This document shows, one piece after another, positions 7,850 through 16,482 of a stretch of DNA of 64,000 nucleotides. The stretch is taken from the NCBI RefSeq assembly GCF_003111685.1, contig NZ_CP022190.1, positions 1,286,394 to 1,350,393 on the forward strand. Reading direction: 5' to 3'. Source of the DNA: Alloyangia pacifica. Lineage in GTDB: Bacteria > Pseudomonadota > Alphaproteobacteria > Rhodobacterales > Rhodobacteraceae. The notes beneath the pieces were generated by a model. It was not told the DNA's origin. It made no database searches and saw only the letters and a program-made list of their open reading frames with translations. How positions within the stretch are numbered: the first letter of the stretch is position 1; the number at the start of each line of letters is the position of its first letter. Made by a program: the position numbers and the translations under genes.

Positions 7850-9681
7850 CCACACCACTCCCCCTCGCGCCCGATCTCCAGGATCGGGAAACTGCCTTCT
7901 CCTTCGCATCGCGCCTCGCCGCGATGAACGGCGTGGATACTGCGGGCTTCTGCACCGACATGGGGCTGTCCTTCAGCAAGGTGATCGACGGCAATCCTGA
8001 GGCCCTGGCCCGTCTGGCAGATCTCAGCGCGGCTGACGTCGAGGACCTGCGGCGCTGGTCGCCCCTCTACCTGGGCAACCGAGAGCACGAGTTCCGCGGC
8101 AATCGCTTTCATGCCAAGGCCATCAAGGAAAGCACCGTCCGGGGCTGTCCTGCCTGTCTGCGGGAGGATGCGGAAGCCGCCCCAGACAGTTTTGAAGGCG
8201 ACATGTACATCAGGGGCCACTGGCTCTTCCGGCCTGTGACACTCTGCCTGAAGCATCACCATCCTCTCGTTCCGCTATGGGCCGAGGCCAATGTCAGCCG
8301 GCGCTACGACGCTGCCGCTCGCTTGGCCGAGATCGCGCCCGGCGTATGGGCCGGAAAACTGGACAAGGAGCCTCGCGCCCCCAACCCGTTCGATGAATGG
8401 ATCGAAGCGCGCCTCGCGGGCACCCCCACGGAGAGCTGGCTGGATCAGTTCGACCTCTACGCCGCAGCACATTTCTGCGAGTTGCTCGGCCGCGCCATCT
8501 GGGCGGTCAGATACCCAAAGTGGAAAAAGTTCGGCCCGGAGCGTGCCTGGATGTCCTTCGAGATGGGCTTCCGCTTCGCGACCGAAGGGGAAGCGACGGT
8601 CCGCGATACCCTGATGCAGCTGCAGGAGACCATTGGCGAGCCGACCGACGGCCCCAAGAAGAAGTACGGCGCGCTGTACGACAGGCTCGCGTTCGACCTC
8701 CTGGGCGAGGCCTACGCTCCCTTCCGGGAGCTTCTCCGCGACCACATTGCGAGTACCTGGCCGTTAGGTCCGGGCGACGACCTCATGGGAGAGCCGGTGC
8801 TAGAGCGAAAGGTCCACTCGGTCCGCACCGCCGCGCGCGAGCTCGGCATAGATCCCCGGCGCCTGCGCAAGTTGCTGGTCGATATCGATCTCGTCCGGCC
8901 CGCCGAGACCGGCCGCGATGACCAGTGGGAGCTGTTCGATGCCAGGGCAGCGCAGCCACATCTCGACCGGATCAACACCCTGGTGTCCGCAAAGGACTTC
9001 CAGGAAGCATTGAACATGTCCCGCTCGCAGTTCGAGCTTTTGCGAAAAGAGGGCCATTTCCCGCCCACAATCGACGGCGGAGATCACAAGCCACTCTGGG
9101 ACGTCCGTGCTGCCTACCAGTATCTGGAACGTCTTTTGACCGGGGCTGAGCCGATCTACGTGAGCATGCACGGCTGGGATGACATCCCGACGACCGCGCA
9201 ATGCCTCAAGGTCTCCCCCGGCACGGTCCTGAAGCTGCTCGAGGGCGGCAGGGTTCAGCGGATCGGTCGGCACACCAACCGTGATGGCTACGCCAGCATC
9301 GTGGTCACGAAAGGCGAGATCGAGCGTCTTCTGGATCGCCCCGAGGCGCCGGGTCTCAGCATCGATGTCTTTGCCCGCCAGTGCGGTCTGACCCGCTCAG
9401 CCGCTATGCGGCTGGTGCGGGAGGGGCACGTCCCGTCCACAGAGGGCCGACACCCCAAGACCAATGCGCGGCAGCGCTTCCTGGCGCCAGGTGACCTGGC
9501 AGTTTTCCATGGGCGGTTCGTGACCCTGCGCGGTCTGGCCGTCGAGCTTGGCATGCCCTGGCAAGCACTCCGGCCCAAGCTGGCGGCTGCGGGTCTAGCG
9601 CCCTTCAGTCCGGACGGGCAGGACTACGGCGCGGTTTTCGAGCGCTCTGCCATTCAGGATCATCCTGGTAATTTCACCTGA
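7846..9681 (+). CDS. tniQ: TniQ-family protein with tandem helix-turn-helix modules (left copy)
   Basis: This 611-aa protein starts with a TniQ domain carrying the zinc-finger pattern C101-x2-C104 and C134-x2-H137. TniQ/TnsD proteins recruit the TnsABC machinery to chosen DNA targets. The rest contains about five HTH-like units spaced 50-90 residues apart (for example ARELGIDPRRLRKLL, ALNMSRSQFELLRKEG, CLKVSPGTVLKLLEGG, QCGLTRSAAMRLVREG, ELGMPWQALRPKLAAAG), suggesting reading of a long target sequence. The TTG start at 7846 overlaps the previous stop by 4 nt. It is distinct from the second TniQ at 20981-22798, so the element may use two targeting routes. Assignment to target selection is from family knowledge. 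Confidence 0.85.
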   Translation: MTTPLPLAPDLQDRETAFSFASRLAAMNGVDTAGFCTDMGLSFSKVIDGNPEALARLADLSAADVEDLRRWSPLYLGNREHEFRGNRFHAKAIKESTVRGCPACLREDAEAAPDSFEGDMYIRGHWLFRPVTLCLKHHHPLVPLWAEANVSRRYDAAARLAEIAPGVWAGKLDKEPRAPNPFDEWIEARLAGTPTESWLDQFDLYAAAHFCELLGRAIWAVRYPKWKKFGPERAWMSFEMGFRFATEGEATVRDTLMQLQETIGEPTDGPKKKYGALYDRLAFDLLGEAYAPFRELLRDHIASTWPLGPGDDLMGEPVLERKVHSVRTAARELGIDPRRLRKLLVDIDLVRPAETGRDDQWELFDARAAQPHLDRINTLVSAKDFQEALNMSRSQFELLRKEGHFPPTIDGGDHKPLWDVRAAYQYLERLLTGAEPIYVSMHGWDDIPTTAQCLKVSPGTVLKLLEGGRVQRIGRHTNRDGYASIVVTKGEIERLLDRPEAPGLSIDVFARQCGLTRSAAMRLVREGHVPSTEGRHPKTNARQRFLAPGDLAVFHGRFVTLRGLAVELGMPWQALRPKLAAAGLAPFSPDGQDYGAVFERSAIQDHPGNFT

Positions 9682-9730
9682 GCCTGCGGCTCTGTGGACG
9701 CCTCCTCACTCTCCATCAAAAGGAAAAAAG

Positions 9731-10105
9731 ATGAAATACCTATTCGCGCATCGAGAAGACGCAGAGGCAATCAACGCCTACGCCAATTCGTGCAGGGCAC
9801 ATAAAACCATTTGGGTCACTTGCCTTTACCGACGGACACTCGCCGACGTAGTGTATGATTGGAAGCCTCTGTGCAAAGCAGATGAAGATAACCTGTGTGC
9901 GCACAAGCAGCAGGTTGTAGATTTGTTTGAAAGGCTACTATCTCGTCAAGAAGCTGGCACCGTCTACAAATATGCTGCCCCTGAAAGGTTCGAGCTAAAG
10001 AACATGCCGATACCCCAAGCGAAAGCCGCTGCAGAAGAGCTTCACATGCTTATGACCCAACTGATCGAAGAACTGCGTGGCGGGCCAGTCCCCTTGGCCA
10101 ACTGA
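9731..10105 (+). CDS. Hypothetical protein, 124 aa
   Basis: ATG 9731 is preceded by a purine-rich AAAGGAAAAAAG ribosome-binding site. The protein is soluble and mildly charged with several Cys residues in the N-terminal half (CRAHK, TCLYRR, PLCKADEDNLC) and a helical C-terminus (QAKAAAEELHMLMTQLIEEL). No family is recognised. It lies directly after tniQ on the same strand, so it may be read from the same transcript. It is a cargo gene candidate. Confidence 0.6.
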   Translation: MKYLFAHREDAEAINAYANSCRAHKTIWVTCLYRRTLADVVYDWKPLCKADEDNLCAHKQQVVDLFERLLSRQEAGTVYKYAAPERFELKNMPIPQAKAAAEELHMLMTQLIEELRGGPVPLAN

Positions 10106-10158
10106 AATATCATTGAGCACCCACAACGGATCGTACCTACACGTCGAAATCGAGAAGG

Positions 10159-10490
10159 TTGCTATCCCGGAGCCTGCGCCACGCACCTGGACTTGTGGGG
10201 CTTAACCTTGCCGAAGGCGGCTGGGTCCTGGTGGATGACCTTTTGCGCGCAGTGAAAATGGCCGGCCATCGGATCACTGCCGACACCCTCTGCCAGATCG
10301 TAGGGGAGAAGGACAATCAACGCTTCACCCTCTCGGGGGACGGGCGTCGGAACCGGGTTACCCAAGGGCACAGCATCGCGGTCGATCTGAAACTGGTTCC
10401 CGTAGAGCCCCCGGCCATCCTGTTTCACGGCACGACGAGCGCAAACCCCGATGAAATCCTTGTATTGGGCTTCCACCCTGGTCAGCGGTG
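10159..10490 (+). pseudogene. kptA: Truncated RNA 2'-phosphotransferase (KptA/Tpt1)
   Basis: The frame reads LSRSLRHAPGLVGLNLAEGGWVLVDDLL and later QRFTLSGDGRR, RVTQGHSIAVDL and ILFHGTT, which match the N-terminal and central part of KptA. KptA removes splice-junction 2'-phosphates from RNA using NAD+. The homology stops after HPGQR near 10490, where the family would continue with HVHLS and the NAD-binding C-terminal half; unrelated residues follow to a stop at 10569. No ATG is available after the upstream stop at 10114, only TTG 10159. With ~110 of ~180 residues left it is almost certainly non-functional. Confidence 0.75.
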
Positions 10491-10526
10491 TCACGCCCCC
10501 AAATACCGCACCACCGCAAGCAAACT

Positions 10527-10916
10527 ATGGACACGACGCAAATGGAATATTCACCTGAAGACTGGGTAATTCTGAAAGTTTTATTTAAGATGCAGGACAG
10601 AACTTTCACTCAGCTCAGAGTGTTGGGCGGCTGGCGCGGAGGGTATCTCAATGGGGATGCGTGGCGCATAAACTCCGGCATTCAAGCCATTCATGCGGAC
10701 GACCTCGAATACCGTTTCCTCGGTCGATCAGGTTCCGTCTATCTATGCCGACGCGGCGAATATCGCATGTCACGCATCATGGCGTCTGGCCTGGGAGAGC
10801 TGAAGCGTCAGCCGACCGTTGTCGATGCAGAGGTTCTGGAAGACCGGAATTGGCTTGAACCAGGGCTCCTTGAAGCACTTCTCTCGACAGCGGCTGACGA
10901 TACATCGGCGAGGTAA
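10527..10916 (+). CDS. Conserved-looking hypothetical protein, 129 aa
   Basis: Starting at ATG 10527 the protein contains EDWVILKVLFKMQDRTFTQLRVLGGWRGGYLNGDAWRINSGI, kept here to short blocks: DWVILKVLF, FTQLRVLGGW, DAWRINSGI and YRFLGRSGSVYLCRRG. The pattern of hydrophobic beta-like segments suggests a compact folded domain, but I cannot name the family. It overlaps the decayed tail of kptA, so its arrival may have displaced the kptA C-terminus. It is followed by a copy of the dispersed repeat. Confidence 0.6.
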   Translation: MDTTQMEYSPEDWVILKVLFKMQDRTFTQLRVLGGWRGGYLNGDAWRINSGIQAIHADDLEYRFLGRSGSVYLCRRGEYRMSRIMASGLGELKRQPTVVDAEVLEDRNWLEPGLLEALLSTAADDTSAR

Positions 10917-10995
10917 CTTCGCCTCGAGACCTGCGTGCGTCAGCGAAGGCCTGATTGATGCGCAGGTGGGAGACCTCAGCCGGAAGTGCCGCTGC

Positions 10996-11128
10996 TTCCG
11001 GCCCTGACCTGCCGTTCAGTCCCTTGCCGATCGCCGCGGTCCAGCTTCACTAGACCGGCCATTCGTCCATCGCGCAGCATCATCGGAGGATGAAGGTCGG
11101 CAGGGCGGACCTTGCTGCCGTTCGCTGC
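10996..11128 (+). repeat. Dispersed intergenic repeat, copy A (core)
   Basis: The core starts GGCCCTGACCTGCCGTTCAG and ends GATGAAGGTCGGCAGGGCGG, followed by CTGCCGTTCGCTGC. It is nearly identical to copies at 42961, 44690 and 46638, and more diverged at 14305. It begins 80 nt after the stop of the preceding plus-strand gene. The stretch 10917-11346 holds no gene otherwise. Confidence 0.85.
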
Positions 11129-11287
11129 AGTCGCGAAAGATGTGGAATTGAGATCTCATGCCCAGACCGATTTCACGTGGTCCGTACCTACGCCACGAGC
11201 GTTTTTGGTTCGGGCTCAGCCGGGATCATTCTGAGGCAACAAAGAGTCCTCACCGGGAACTTATCCATGTTAACATATTGGGATTCG

Positions 11288-11304
11288 TGAAGCCTTTGGC
11301 TTCA
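11288..11304 (+). promoter_or_regulatory. Small hairpin in leader of DUF3604 gene
   Basis: TGAAGCC and GGCTTCA form a 7-bp stem with a TTT loop, about 45 nt before the start codon. There is no T-tract, so it is not a clear terminator. It may lie in the 5' untranslated region; its role is unknown. Confidence 0.3.
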
Positions 11305-11346
11305 TGAGATTTGATTGTGTCTGAGATATTTACCGAGGAGATTGGA

Positions 11347-13152
11347 ATGAAACGTGTTTTCGTCACCTCTTCGGTGCTCACACTTTGCGCTGCGAGCACC
11401 GCGTTGTCACAGGATGTACCGGTCAACCCCCTGCGCGAAGCCTATTTTGGCAACCTACATGTTCACACGGCGTGGTCTTTCGATGCCAATATCAACGGCG
11501 CGATCTCCGGCCCCGACGAAGCCTACCGGTGGGCAAGGGGCGAGGCGATCCCGGGAGGCGGAGGTGGGCCAGACCTGAAGATTCTGCGACCGCTCGACTG
11601 GTATTCTGTCGGCGATCACGCCGAGTACCTTGGAGCGCTTCCGCTCATGGCCGACCCGGAAAGCCCGGTCAGCAAGCACCCGCTCGCCGCGGCGATCAGC
11701 GGCGACGATGCCACCGCCTCCTTTGCCGCCTACACCGAGATCCTCGATGGCATCTCTAACCGCAGGAACGACCCAATTCTCGGTGACCCGGTTCTTCTGG
11801 CCAGCGTGTGGGAGAAGATCATCGACATCGCTGACCAGCACTACAAGCCGGGCGAATTCACGACCTTTGCCGGGTTTGAATGGACGTCCAACCCGGGCTG
11901 GCGCAACCTCCACCGGGTCGTCATTTTCCGCGACACAGAGAACGTGTCCGATCACGCCTTCTCGGCGATCGAGTCCGACCGGGAGGAAGACCTCTGGGCC
12001 TGGATGGACCTTCAGCGCGTGCAAGGTGCAGAGCTCCTCGCCGTGCCTCACAATGGCAATGCCAGTGACGGACTCATGTTCCCGATCGGGACGAGCTATG
12101 GCGGCAGCGATATCGACAGCGCCTACGCCGAGACGCGGATGCGCAATGAGCCGCTGTATGAGCTGACGCAGATCAAGGGCACATCGGAAGTGCATCCGTC
12201 GATCAGCCCGAACGATGAATTCGCCAATTTCGAACTCTGGGACTACACGCTGGAGTCAACCGCCTCGCCGCCGGAACACAAGGTCGGCGGCTACATGCGC
12301 GAGGCGCTGATCCGCGGCATGGCCCTCGAGGCCGAGGGCAAGGGCAACCCGTTCAAATACGGCTTCATTGGCGATAGCGACACCCACAATGCGGCCTCGA
12401 CGATCGAGGAGAACAACTACACTGGCAAGTTCGGGTTCGAGAACAATCCGGAACACCGGCTCGAAGGGCCTCCCGGCGTGAGCGAAGCCGCCGCGCAGCA
12501 GGTCCGTGAGTTCAGCTCGGGTGGTCTGGCCGGGGTCTGGGCGGAGTCGAACACGCGCGAGGCGATCTTCGACGCCATGGTCCGCAAGGAGACCTTTGCC
12601 ACCTCCGGCGTGCGCATGCGTGTCCGGATGTTCGGAGGCTATGACTACGCCGAAGACATGATGGAAAGCGCCGACTGGCTGCAGGCGGCCTATGACGGTG
12701 GCGTGCCCATGGGCGGAGACCTTGCTGCAGCGCCAGAGGGCACGGCCCCGACCTTCCTCATCGCCGCCATGAAGGAGGCGGACGGTGCCAATCTCGACCG
12801 TATTCAGGTCATCAAGGGATGGGTCGAGAACGGCGAACAGAAGGAACAAATCTATGATGTCGCGCTCTCAGGCGGTCGCACCGACGGAAGCGAGCCGGTT
12901 GGCAACACGGTCGACGTGGCCGATGCCAGCTACACCAACGATATTGGTGCTGCGGACCTGACGGCTGCCTGGACCGATCCCGACTTCGACCCGGCGGTCC
13001 CCGCCGTCTACTATGCGCGGGTTCTGCAAATTCCGACACCGCGGTGGTCGACCTATGATGCCAAGGCGCTTGGCGTCGATGTTCCCGACGGTCTGCCGAC
13101 GTCCATCCAGGAACGCGCATGGACCTCGCCGATCTGGTACGCGCCCGAATGA
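11347..13152 (+). CDS. DUF3604 domain protein, exported (601 aa)
   Basis: The likely start is ATG 11347, with GAGGAG 8 nt upstream, because it directly begins a signal peptide (KRVFVTSSVLTLCAASTALS). The mature part shows the DUF3604 hallmarks GNLHVHTAWSFDA, WYSVGDHAEYLG, FEWTS and LLAVPHNGN, and a later FGGYDY block. The His-rich N-terminal motifs resemble PHP-type metal-binding hydrolases. Its exact substrate is unknown. A PpiC-like gene follows, a pairing often seen for this family. A strong hairpin after the stop separates the two genes. Confidence 0.9.
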   Translation: MKRVFVTSSVLTLCAASTALSQDVPVNPLREAYFGNLHVHTAWSFDANINGAISGPDEAYRWARGEAIPGGGGGPDLKILRPLDWYSVGDHAEYLGALPLMADPESPVSKHPLAAAISGDDATASFAAYTEILDGISNRRNDPILGDPVLLASVWEKIIDIADQHYKPGEFTTFAGFEWTSNPGWRNLHRVVIFRDTENVSDHAFSAIESDREEDLWAWMDLQRVQGAELLAVPHNGNASDGLMFPIGTSYGGSDIDSAYAETRMRNEPLYELTQIKGTSEVHPSISPNDEFANFELWDYTLESTASPPEHKVGGYMREALIRGMALEAEGKGNPFKYGFIGDSDTHNAASTIEENNYTGKFGFENNPEHRLEGPPGVSEAAAQQVREFSSGGLAGVWAESNTREAIFDAMVRKETFATSGVRMRVRMFGGYDYAEDMMESADWLQAAYDGGVPMGGDLAAAPEGTAPTFLIAAMKEADGANLDRIQVIKGWVENGEQKEQIYDVALSGGRTDGSEPVGNTVDVADASYTNDIGAADLTAAWTDPDFDPAVPAVYYARVLQIPTPRWSTYDAKALGVDVPDGLPTSIQERAWTSPIWYAPE

Positions 13153-13161
13153 TCTGAGCGC

Positions 13162-13194
13162 TGCGCCCCACCAAGATTGCGCCGGTGGGGCGCA
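13162..13194 (+). terminator. Strong hairpin after DUF3604 gene
   Basis: TGCGCCCCACC and GGTGGGGCGCA form a perfect 11-bp stem with an 11-nt loop, starting about 10 nt after the stop codon. No long T-tract follows, so it may terminate weakly or stabilise the upstream mRNA. Confidence 0.55.
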
Positions 13195-13283
13195 ACGCTT
13201 TGGTCCCGAACTGCTGCACGGGGCCAATACTGGAAATGCCTGCATGGTGAGCCACTCTGCCCAAGGAAGACCGGACGTTCTTG

Positions 13284-14117
13284 ATGACTGCACGCACCAT
13301 TCTTTCGTCTCCGCTCCTGCATTTCTTCGTTTTGGGTGGCCTCGTGTTTGCGATCTACGGGCTCGTGAACGACAGCCCGACAGTCGCTGATCCTGAAGCC
13401 ATCACCTTGCAGCCTGCCGAGGCGGGCCAACTGGTCGCCCGGTTCACAGCGACCTGGGACCGTCCGCCCACGGAGGTTGAACTCGAGGGGCTGATGCGGG
13501 CCTGGGCCTTGGAAGAAGCGCAGTATCGCGAGGCCGTCGCGCTCGGCCTCGATCAGGATGACTCGGTGATCCGAATGCGCCTCAGCCAGAAGATGGAATT
13601 CATATCAGAGGCCGGGGCGGCGACACTGGAGGCCGATGACGCGGTGCTGCAGGCCCACCTTGAAGCCCATGCCGAACGGTTCGCCGAGCCCACGAAGCTG
13701 GCATTCGAGCAGGTTCTCCTTCCGGCAGATGCCGGCGATGCCGATGCTATGCGACGTGCCCTCGAACAGGGCGCTGATCCGGCAACACTCAGCCGCGGCA
13801 GCCTGCTGCCTACCCGTCTGCCTCTGAGTGCCGAAACCGCGATCGACAGGCTGTTTGGCGGCGGCTTCGCCAGGACCATCTCTGAACTCGCCGGTTCCGG
13901 CTGGTCCGGTCCGGTCCAGAGCACTTACGGTCATCATCTTGTCCGCGTCATCGAACTCCGCCCTGCGGTCTTGCCCCCTCTTGAAGCAATCCGACCGAAG
14001 GTCGAGCAGGACTGGCGCAGCACCCGCGCGAGGGAGATGCGCGAGGAATTCGGCAAGGCGCTCCTTGAGCGCTACGACGTCACGCTTCCGTCCGCGGGTG
14101 AAATCCTGGCCAAATAG
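13284..14117 (+). CDS. PpiC-like peptidyl-prolyl isomerase, membrane-anchored (277 aa)
   Basis: A hydrophobic N-terminal segment (LLHFFVLGGLVFAIYGLV) anchors or exports the protein. The middle and C-terminal part resembles the parvulin/SurA-type isomerase fold, with FAEPTKLAFEQVLL and the closing WSGPVQSTYGHHLVRVIE block, where GHHLVRV is typical of PpiC domains. Such proteins assist folding outside the cytoplasm. ATG 13284 is preferred to TTG 13281. In related loci a HupE/UreJ-like membrane gene usually follows; here a dispersed repeat does instead, so the module may be truncated. Confidence 0.75.
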   Translation: MTARTILSSPLLHFFVLGGLVFAIYGLVNDSPTVADPEAITLQPAEAGQLVARFTATWDRPPTEVELEGLMRAWALEEAQYREAVALGLDQDDSVIRMRLSQKMEFISEAGAATLEADDAVLQAHLEAHAERFAEPTKLAFEQVLLPADAGDADAMRRALEQGADPATLSRGSLLPTRLPLSAETAIDRLFGGGFARTISELAGSGWSGPVQSTYGHHLVRVIELRPAVLPPLEAIRPKVEQDWRSTRAREMREEFGKALLERYDVTLPSAGEILAK

Positions 14118-14239
14118 TGCTGCGACTTTCGATCGTGGCGCGCTGATGCTCTCGGTGAAGGCTCGGGCGAGGTGAACCGCTATCCCCGCTGCATCGCAGA
14201 ATGATGGACACAACAAGTCATGATACCTACGGCTGGTTT

Positions 14240-14418
14240 GGGCTCGAAGCGGACTTCGGCCGCGCAGCGGGTCGTGCGCCTCGCAGGCAGCGGCGGCCGT
14301 CGCTCCCGGCCCAGACCTGCCGTTCAGCCCCTGGCCGATCGCCGCGGTGCAGCTTCAGCAGAACGGTCATTCGTCCATCGCGCAGCATTTTCGGAGGATG
14401 AAGGTCGGCAGGGCGGAC
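14240..14418 (+). repeat. Dispersed intergenic repeat, copy B
   Basis: It begins GGGCTCGAAGC and ends GGTCGGCAGGGCGGAC. It carries the same 5' and 3' words as copies D and E with several substitutions in the core (CAGCAGAACGGTCATT instead of CACTAGACCGGCCATT). It lies between convergent genes, 123 nt after the plus-strand stop. Confidence 0.75.
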
Positions 14419-14430
14419 TAAAGCGACCAG

Positions 14431-14856
14431 TCACTTCTGGGTTTTGCGTCCGGCTGCCGACGGCGCACACGTTCCTGCAGGGCCCTGGAAAACTGCCTCA
14501 ACGTTGTTTCCGGCGGGGTCGATGACGAAAGCGGCATAGTAGGCTTTATGATATTTCGGCCGTATGCCCGGGGCGCCGTTTTCCGCTCCACCAGCGGCTA
14601 GGGCGGCGGCGTGAAAGGCATCCACCTCTTCGCGGGTCCTGGCGCAAAAGGCCATGTGAACCGGAGTGGGCTCTGGTCCCCGCATTGCGCCAATGAAGAG
14701 ATCGACTCCGTGGCGCCCGAAGCCCGCAACACCACCCTCGGCGCGCTCGACATAGAACTTCTTGTCTATTCCCAAGGGCGCGAGGGCGGCTTCGTAGAAC
14801 CGCTGTGTCTCTTCCAGACGGGTCGTTTTGAGGCTGACATGATCGAAGATGCTCAT
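14431..14856 (-). CDS. VOC-superfamily (glyoxalase-like) protein
   Basis: This 141-aa protein begins FDHVSLKTTRLEETQRFYEAAL and ends with DPAGNNVEAVFQ, the entry and exit motifs of a vicinal-oxygen-chelate domain. Metal-ligand-type positions are His6, a central HMAF and Glu near the end. Such proteins act as isomerases, dioxygenases or binding proteins; the substrate cannot be told. It lies downstream of the SDR gene on the same strand with a 44-nt gap, so both are likely co-transcribed from the promoter facing the HxlR regulator. Confidence 0.85.
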   Translation of the reverse strand: MSIFDHVSLKTTRLEETQRFYEAALAPLGIDKKFYVERAEGGVAGFGRHGVDLFIGAMRGPEPTPVHMAFCARTREEVDAFHAAALAAGGAENGAPGIRPKYHKAYYAAFVIDPAGNNVEAVFQGPAGTCAPSAAGRKTQK

Positions 14857-14900
14857 TCGCGTGACCTTTCATTAATGTCTTGGTTGCCTGTGGGCGTGTG

Positions 14901-15707
14901 TCAGATGGTTGGAAGCATCCCCCCATCAAGGCGAAGGTTCGAGCCGGTGATATAAGAGGCCCGCGGACTGGCAAGGAAGGCAACGGCATCCGCGATCTCC
15001 TCCAACGTGCCAACCCGCCCGATCGGGACGCTCGCGAAGAGAGGAAGGACTTCTGCTTCCACTTCCTCCCACGGCGCATCCGGCGCGAGAGCCTTTTGCT
15101 TCGCGACCTCACGGAACTTGCGTTCGAGCTTCTCGCTGCGGATCGTCCCGGGAGATACCGTGTTCACTGTCACCCCCTCGGCCGCAACAGCCTTGGCCAT
15201 GGATGCGGACATCGCCAGCATCGCGGCCTTGGCGGCCGAATAGTCGGGGTTGCCTGCGGGGGGCATCAGAGCGGCGAGGCTGGAGATGTTGATAATCCGT
15301 CCCCACCCGGCATGGCGCATCTGCGGCAGGACTGCCTTCGACATACGCATGGCCGCCAGCACGTTGGCATCATAGGTCGATGCCCATACGCCAGCTTCTG
15401 TCGTGCTCCAGTCCGAGCCGACACCTGAGCCGCCCGCGTTGTTGACGAGGATATCGACATCTCCGACGGTGCGTACGTCGTTCAACAGCGCATCGACCTC
15501 TGTTTCGTCTGTCAGATCCCCAGTCACGACATGGGCCGTCCCGCCGTCGAGCTGGATTTGCCGCACCACGGCAGTGGCCTGATCCCGGTTGCGCCCGTGG
15601 ACCATCACCACCGCGCCTTCGCGTGCCAGCCCGCGTGCGATACCGGCGCCGATGCCCTTGCTGCTTCCGGTCACAAGGGCAATCTTGCCGTGAAGATGTA
15701 GATTCAT
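14901..15707 (-). CDS. SDR-family NAD(P)-dependent oxidoreductase
   Basis: This 268-aa classical short-chain dehydrogenase starts at 15707, where AAGGAG precedes the ATG. It shows the cofactor motif TGSSKGIGAG, NNAG, the catalytic ISS Ser and YSAAK Tyr-x3-Lys, and the PGTI and C-terminal SNLRLDGG segments. A longer upstream open frame to 16355 crosses the HxlR gene and is not used. The gene is divergent from hxlR with a 42-bp gap, so HxlR probably controls it. The substrate is unknown. Confidence 0.92.
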   Translation of the reverse strand: MNLHLHGKIALVTGSSKGIGAGIARGLAREGAVVMVHGRNRDQATAVVRQIQLDGGTAHVVTGDLTDETEVDALLNDVRTVGDVDILVNNAGGSGVGSDWSTTEAGVWASTYDANVLAAMRMSKAVLPQMRHAGWGRIINISSLAALMPPAGNPDYSAAKAAMLAMSASMAKAVAAEGVTVNTVSPGTIRSEKLERKFREVAKQKALAPDAPWEEVEAEVLPLFASVPIGRVGTLEEIADAVAFLASPRASYITGSNLRLDGGMLPTI

Positions 15708-15749
15708 GGTCGGGCTCCTTTTATGGTGAAGCCGTGATGTAGGAGCGAC

Positions 15750-16133
15750 ATGATGGACCCCGCAAGAACGCACAAAAAGGTGCCTGTAGCCGAGCTCGAC
15801 CGGAGTGTCTGCCTCGGACCGGACGGCGCGGTGGCTCAGGTCACCCGGTGCCTGAAGATGATCAGCGGGCGATGGAAACTGCCTATCCTGTTCCGACTTT
15901 ATGCAGACGGGATGCAGCGCAGCTCCCTGCTCCTGCGCGACATCCCCGATGTTTCGCAGAAGATGCTGACCCAACATCTGCGCGAGCTTGAGGCCGACAG
16001 GCTGATCCGGAGGACGGATTTCGGTGAAAAGCCACCTCGGGTGGAGTATCGCCTGACTGACCGCGGCGAAGCACTGATGCCGGTGCTGCTTGCTGCACGC
16101 CAGTTTTCGGAGGATCATGATCGAGTTGCCTGA
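15750..16133 (+). CDS. HxlR-family winged-helix transcriptional regulator
   Basis: This 127-aa protein has the HxlR core: C21 in RSVCLGPDG, ISGRWKLPILFRL, the recognition region SQKMLTQHLRELEADRLIRR and the wing VEYRLTDRG. Such regulators bind palindromes near their own divergent promoter and often respond to electrophiles through the N-terminal Cys. AGGAG precedes ATG 15750. The position facing the SDR-VOC pair suggests that it controls both. Confidence 0.92.
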   Translation: MMDPARTHKKVPVAELDRSVCLGPDGAVAQVTRCLKMISGRWKLPILFRLYADGMQRSSLLLRDIPDVSQKMLTQHLRELEADRLIRRTDFGEKPPRVEYRLTDRGEALMPVLLAARQFSEDHDRVA

Positions 16134-16227
16134 TAGCGTGGCGTGATCTCTCGCGCGGATCAAAAGTCGTCTGGGCTCCCATGGATCAACGCTGCGCTGC
16201 GAGGGGGCACCTGACAATGTCAGCATC

Positions 16228-16305
16228 GGGCTCGAAGTAGCCATGCGGCGGTGCGGCAGTCTGGGCAAGCCTCCAGGACGGGACATATGGCGCTCGCGGC
16301 CCTCT
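16228..16305 (+). repeat. Dispersed repeat, partial copy G (5' half only)
   Basis: GGGCTCGAAGTAGCCATGCG through CATATGGCGCTCGCGGCCCT matches the 5' half of copy D at 44611-44700 with very few changes, but the 3' core is missing. It starts 95 nt after the HxlR stop. The rest of 16134-16482 shows no gene. Confidence 0.75.
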
Positions 16306-16482
16306 CCGGACATTCGTGGCAGGTGCCGCGGATGACTGGTCACACGGGCTAACACGATGTGGGCTCAAGCATCGCCACAGCCTCCGGCGCTCTAGAATAC
16401 CCTTACAAGTCATCTAGCCATGGCTACCTGTCCTCTAGAAATGCGTTAGGCTGCTGGGAAACGCAGCAAACTTGAGGTGCAT

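Noticed and set aside
14901..16355. 484-aa form of the SDR protein
   Set aside because: The upstream part is antisense to hxlR; the SDR fold begins at 15707 after AAGGAG.
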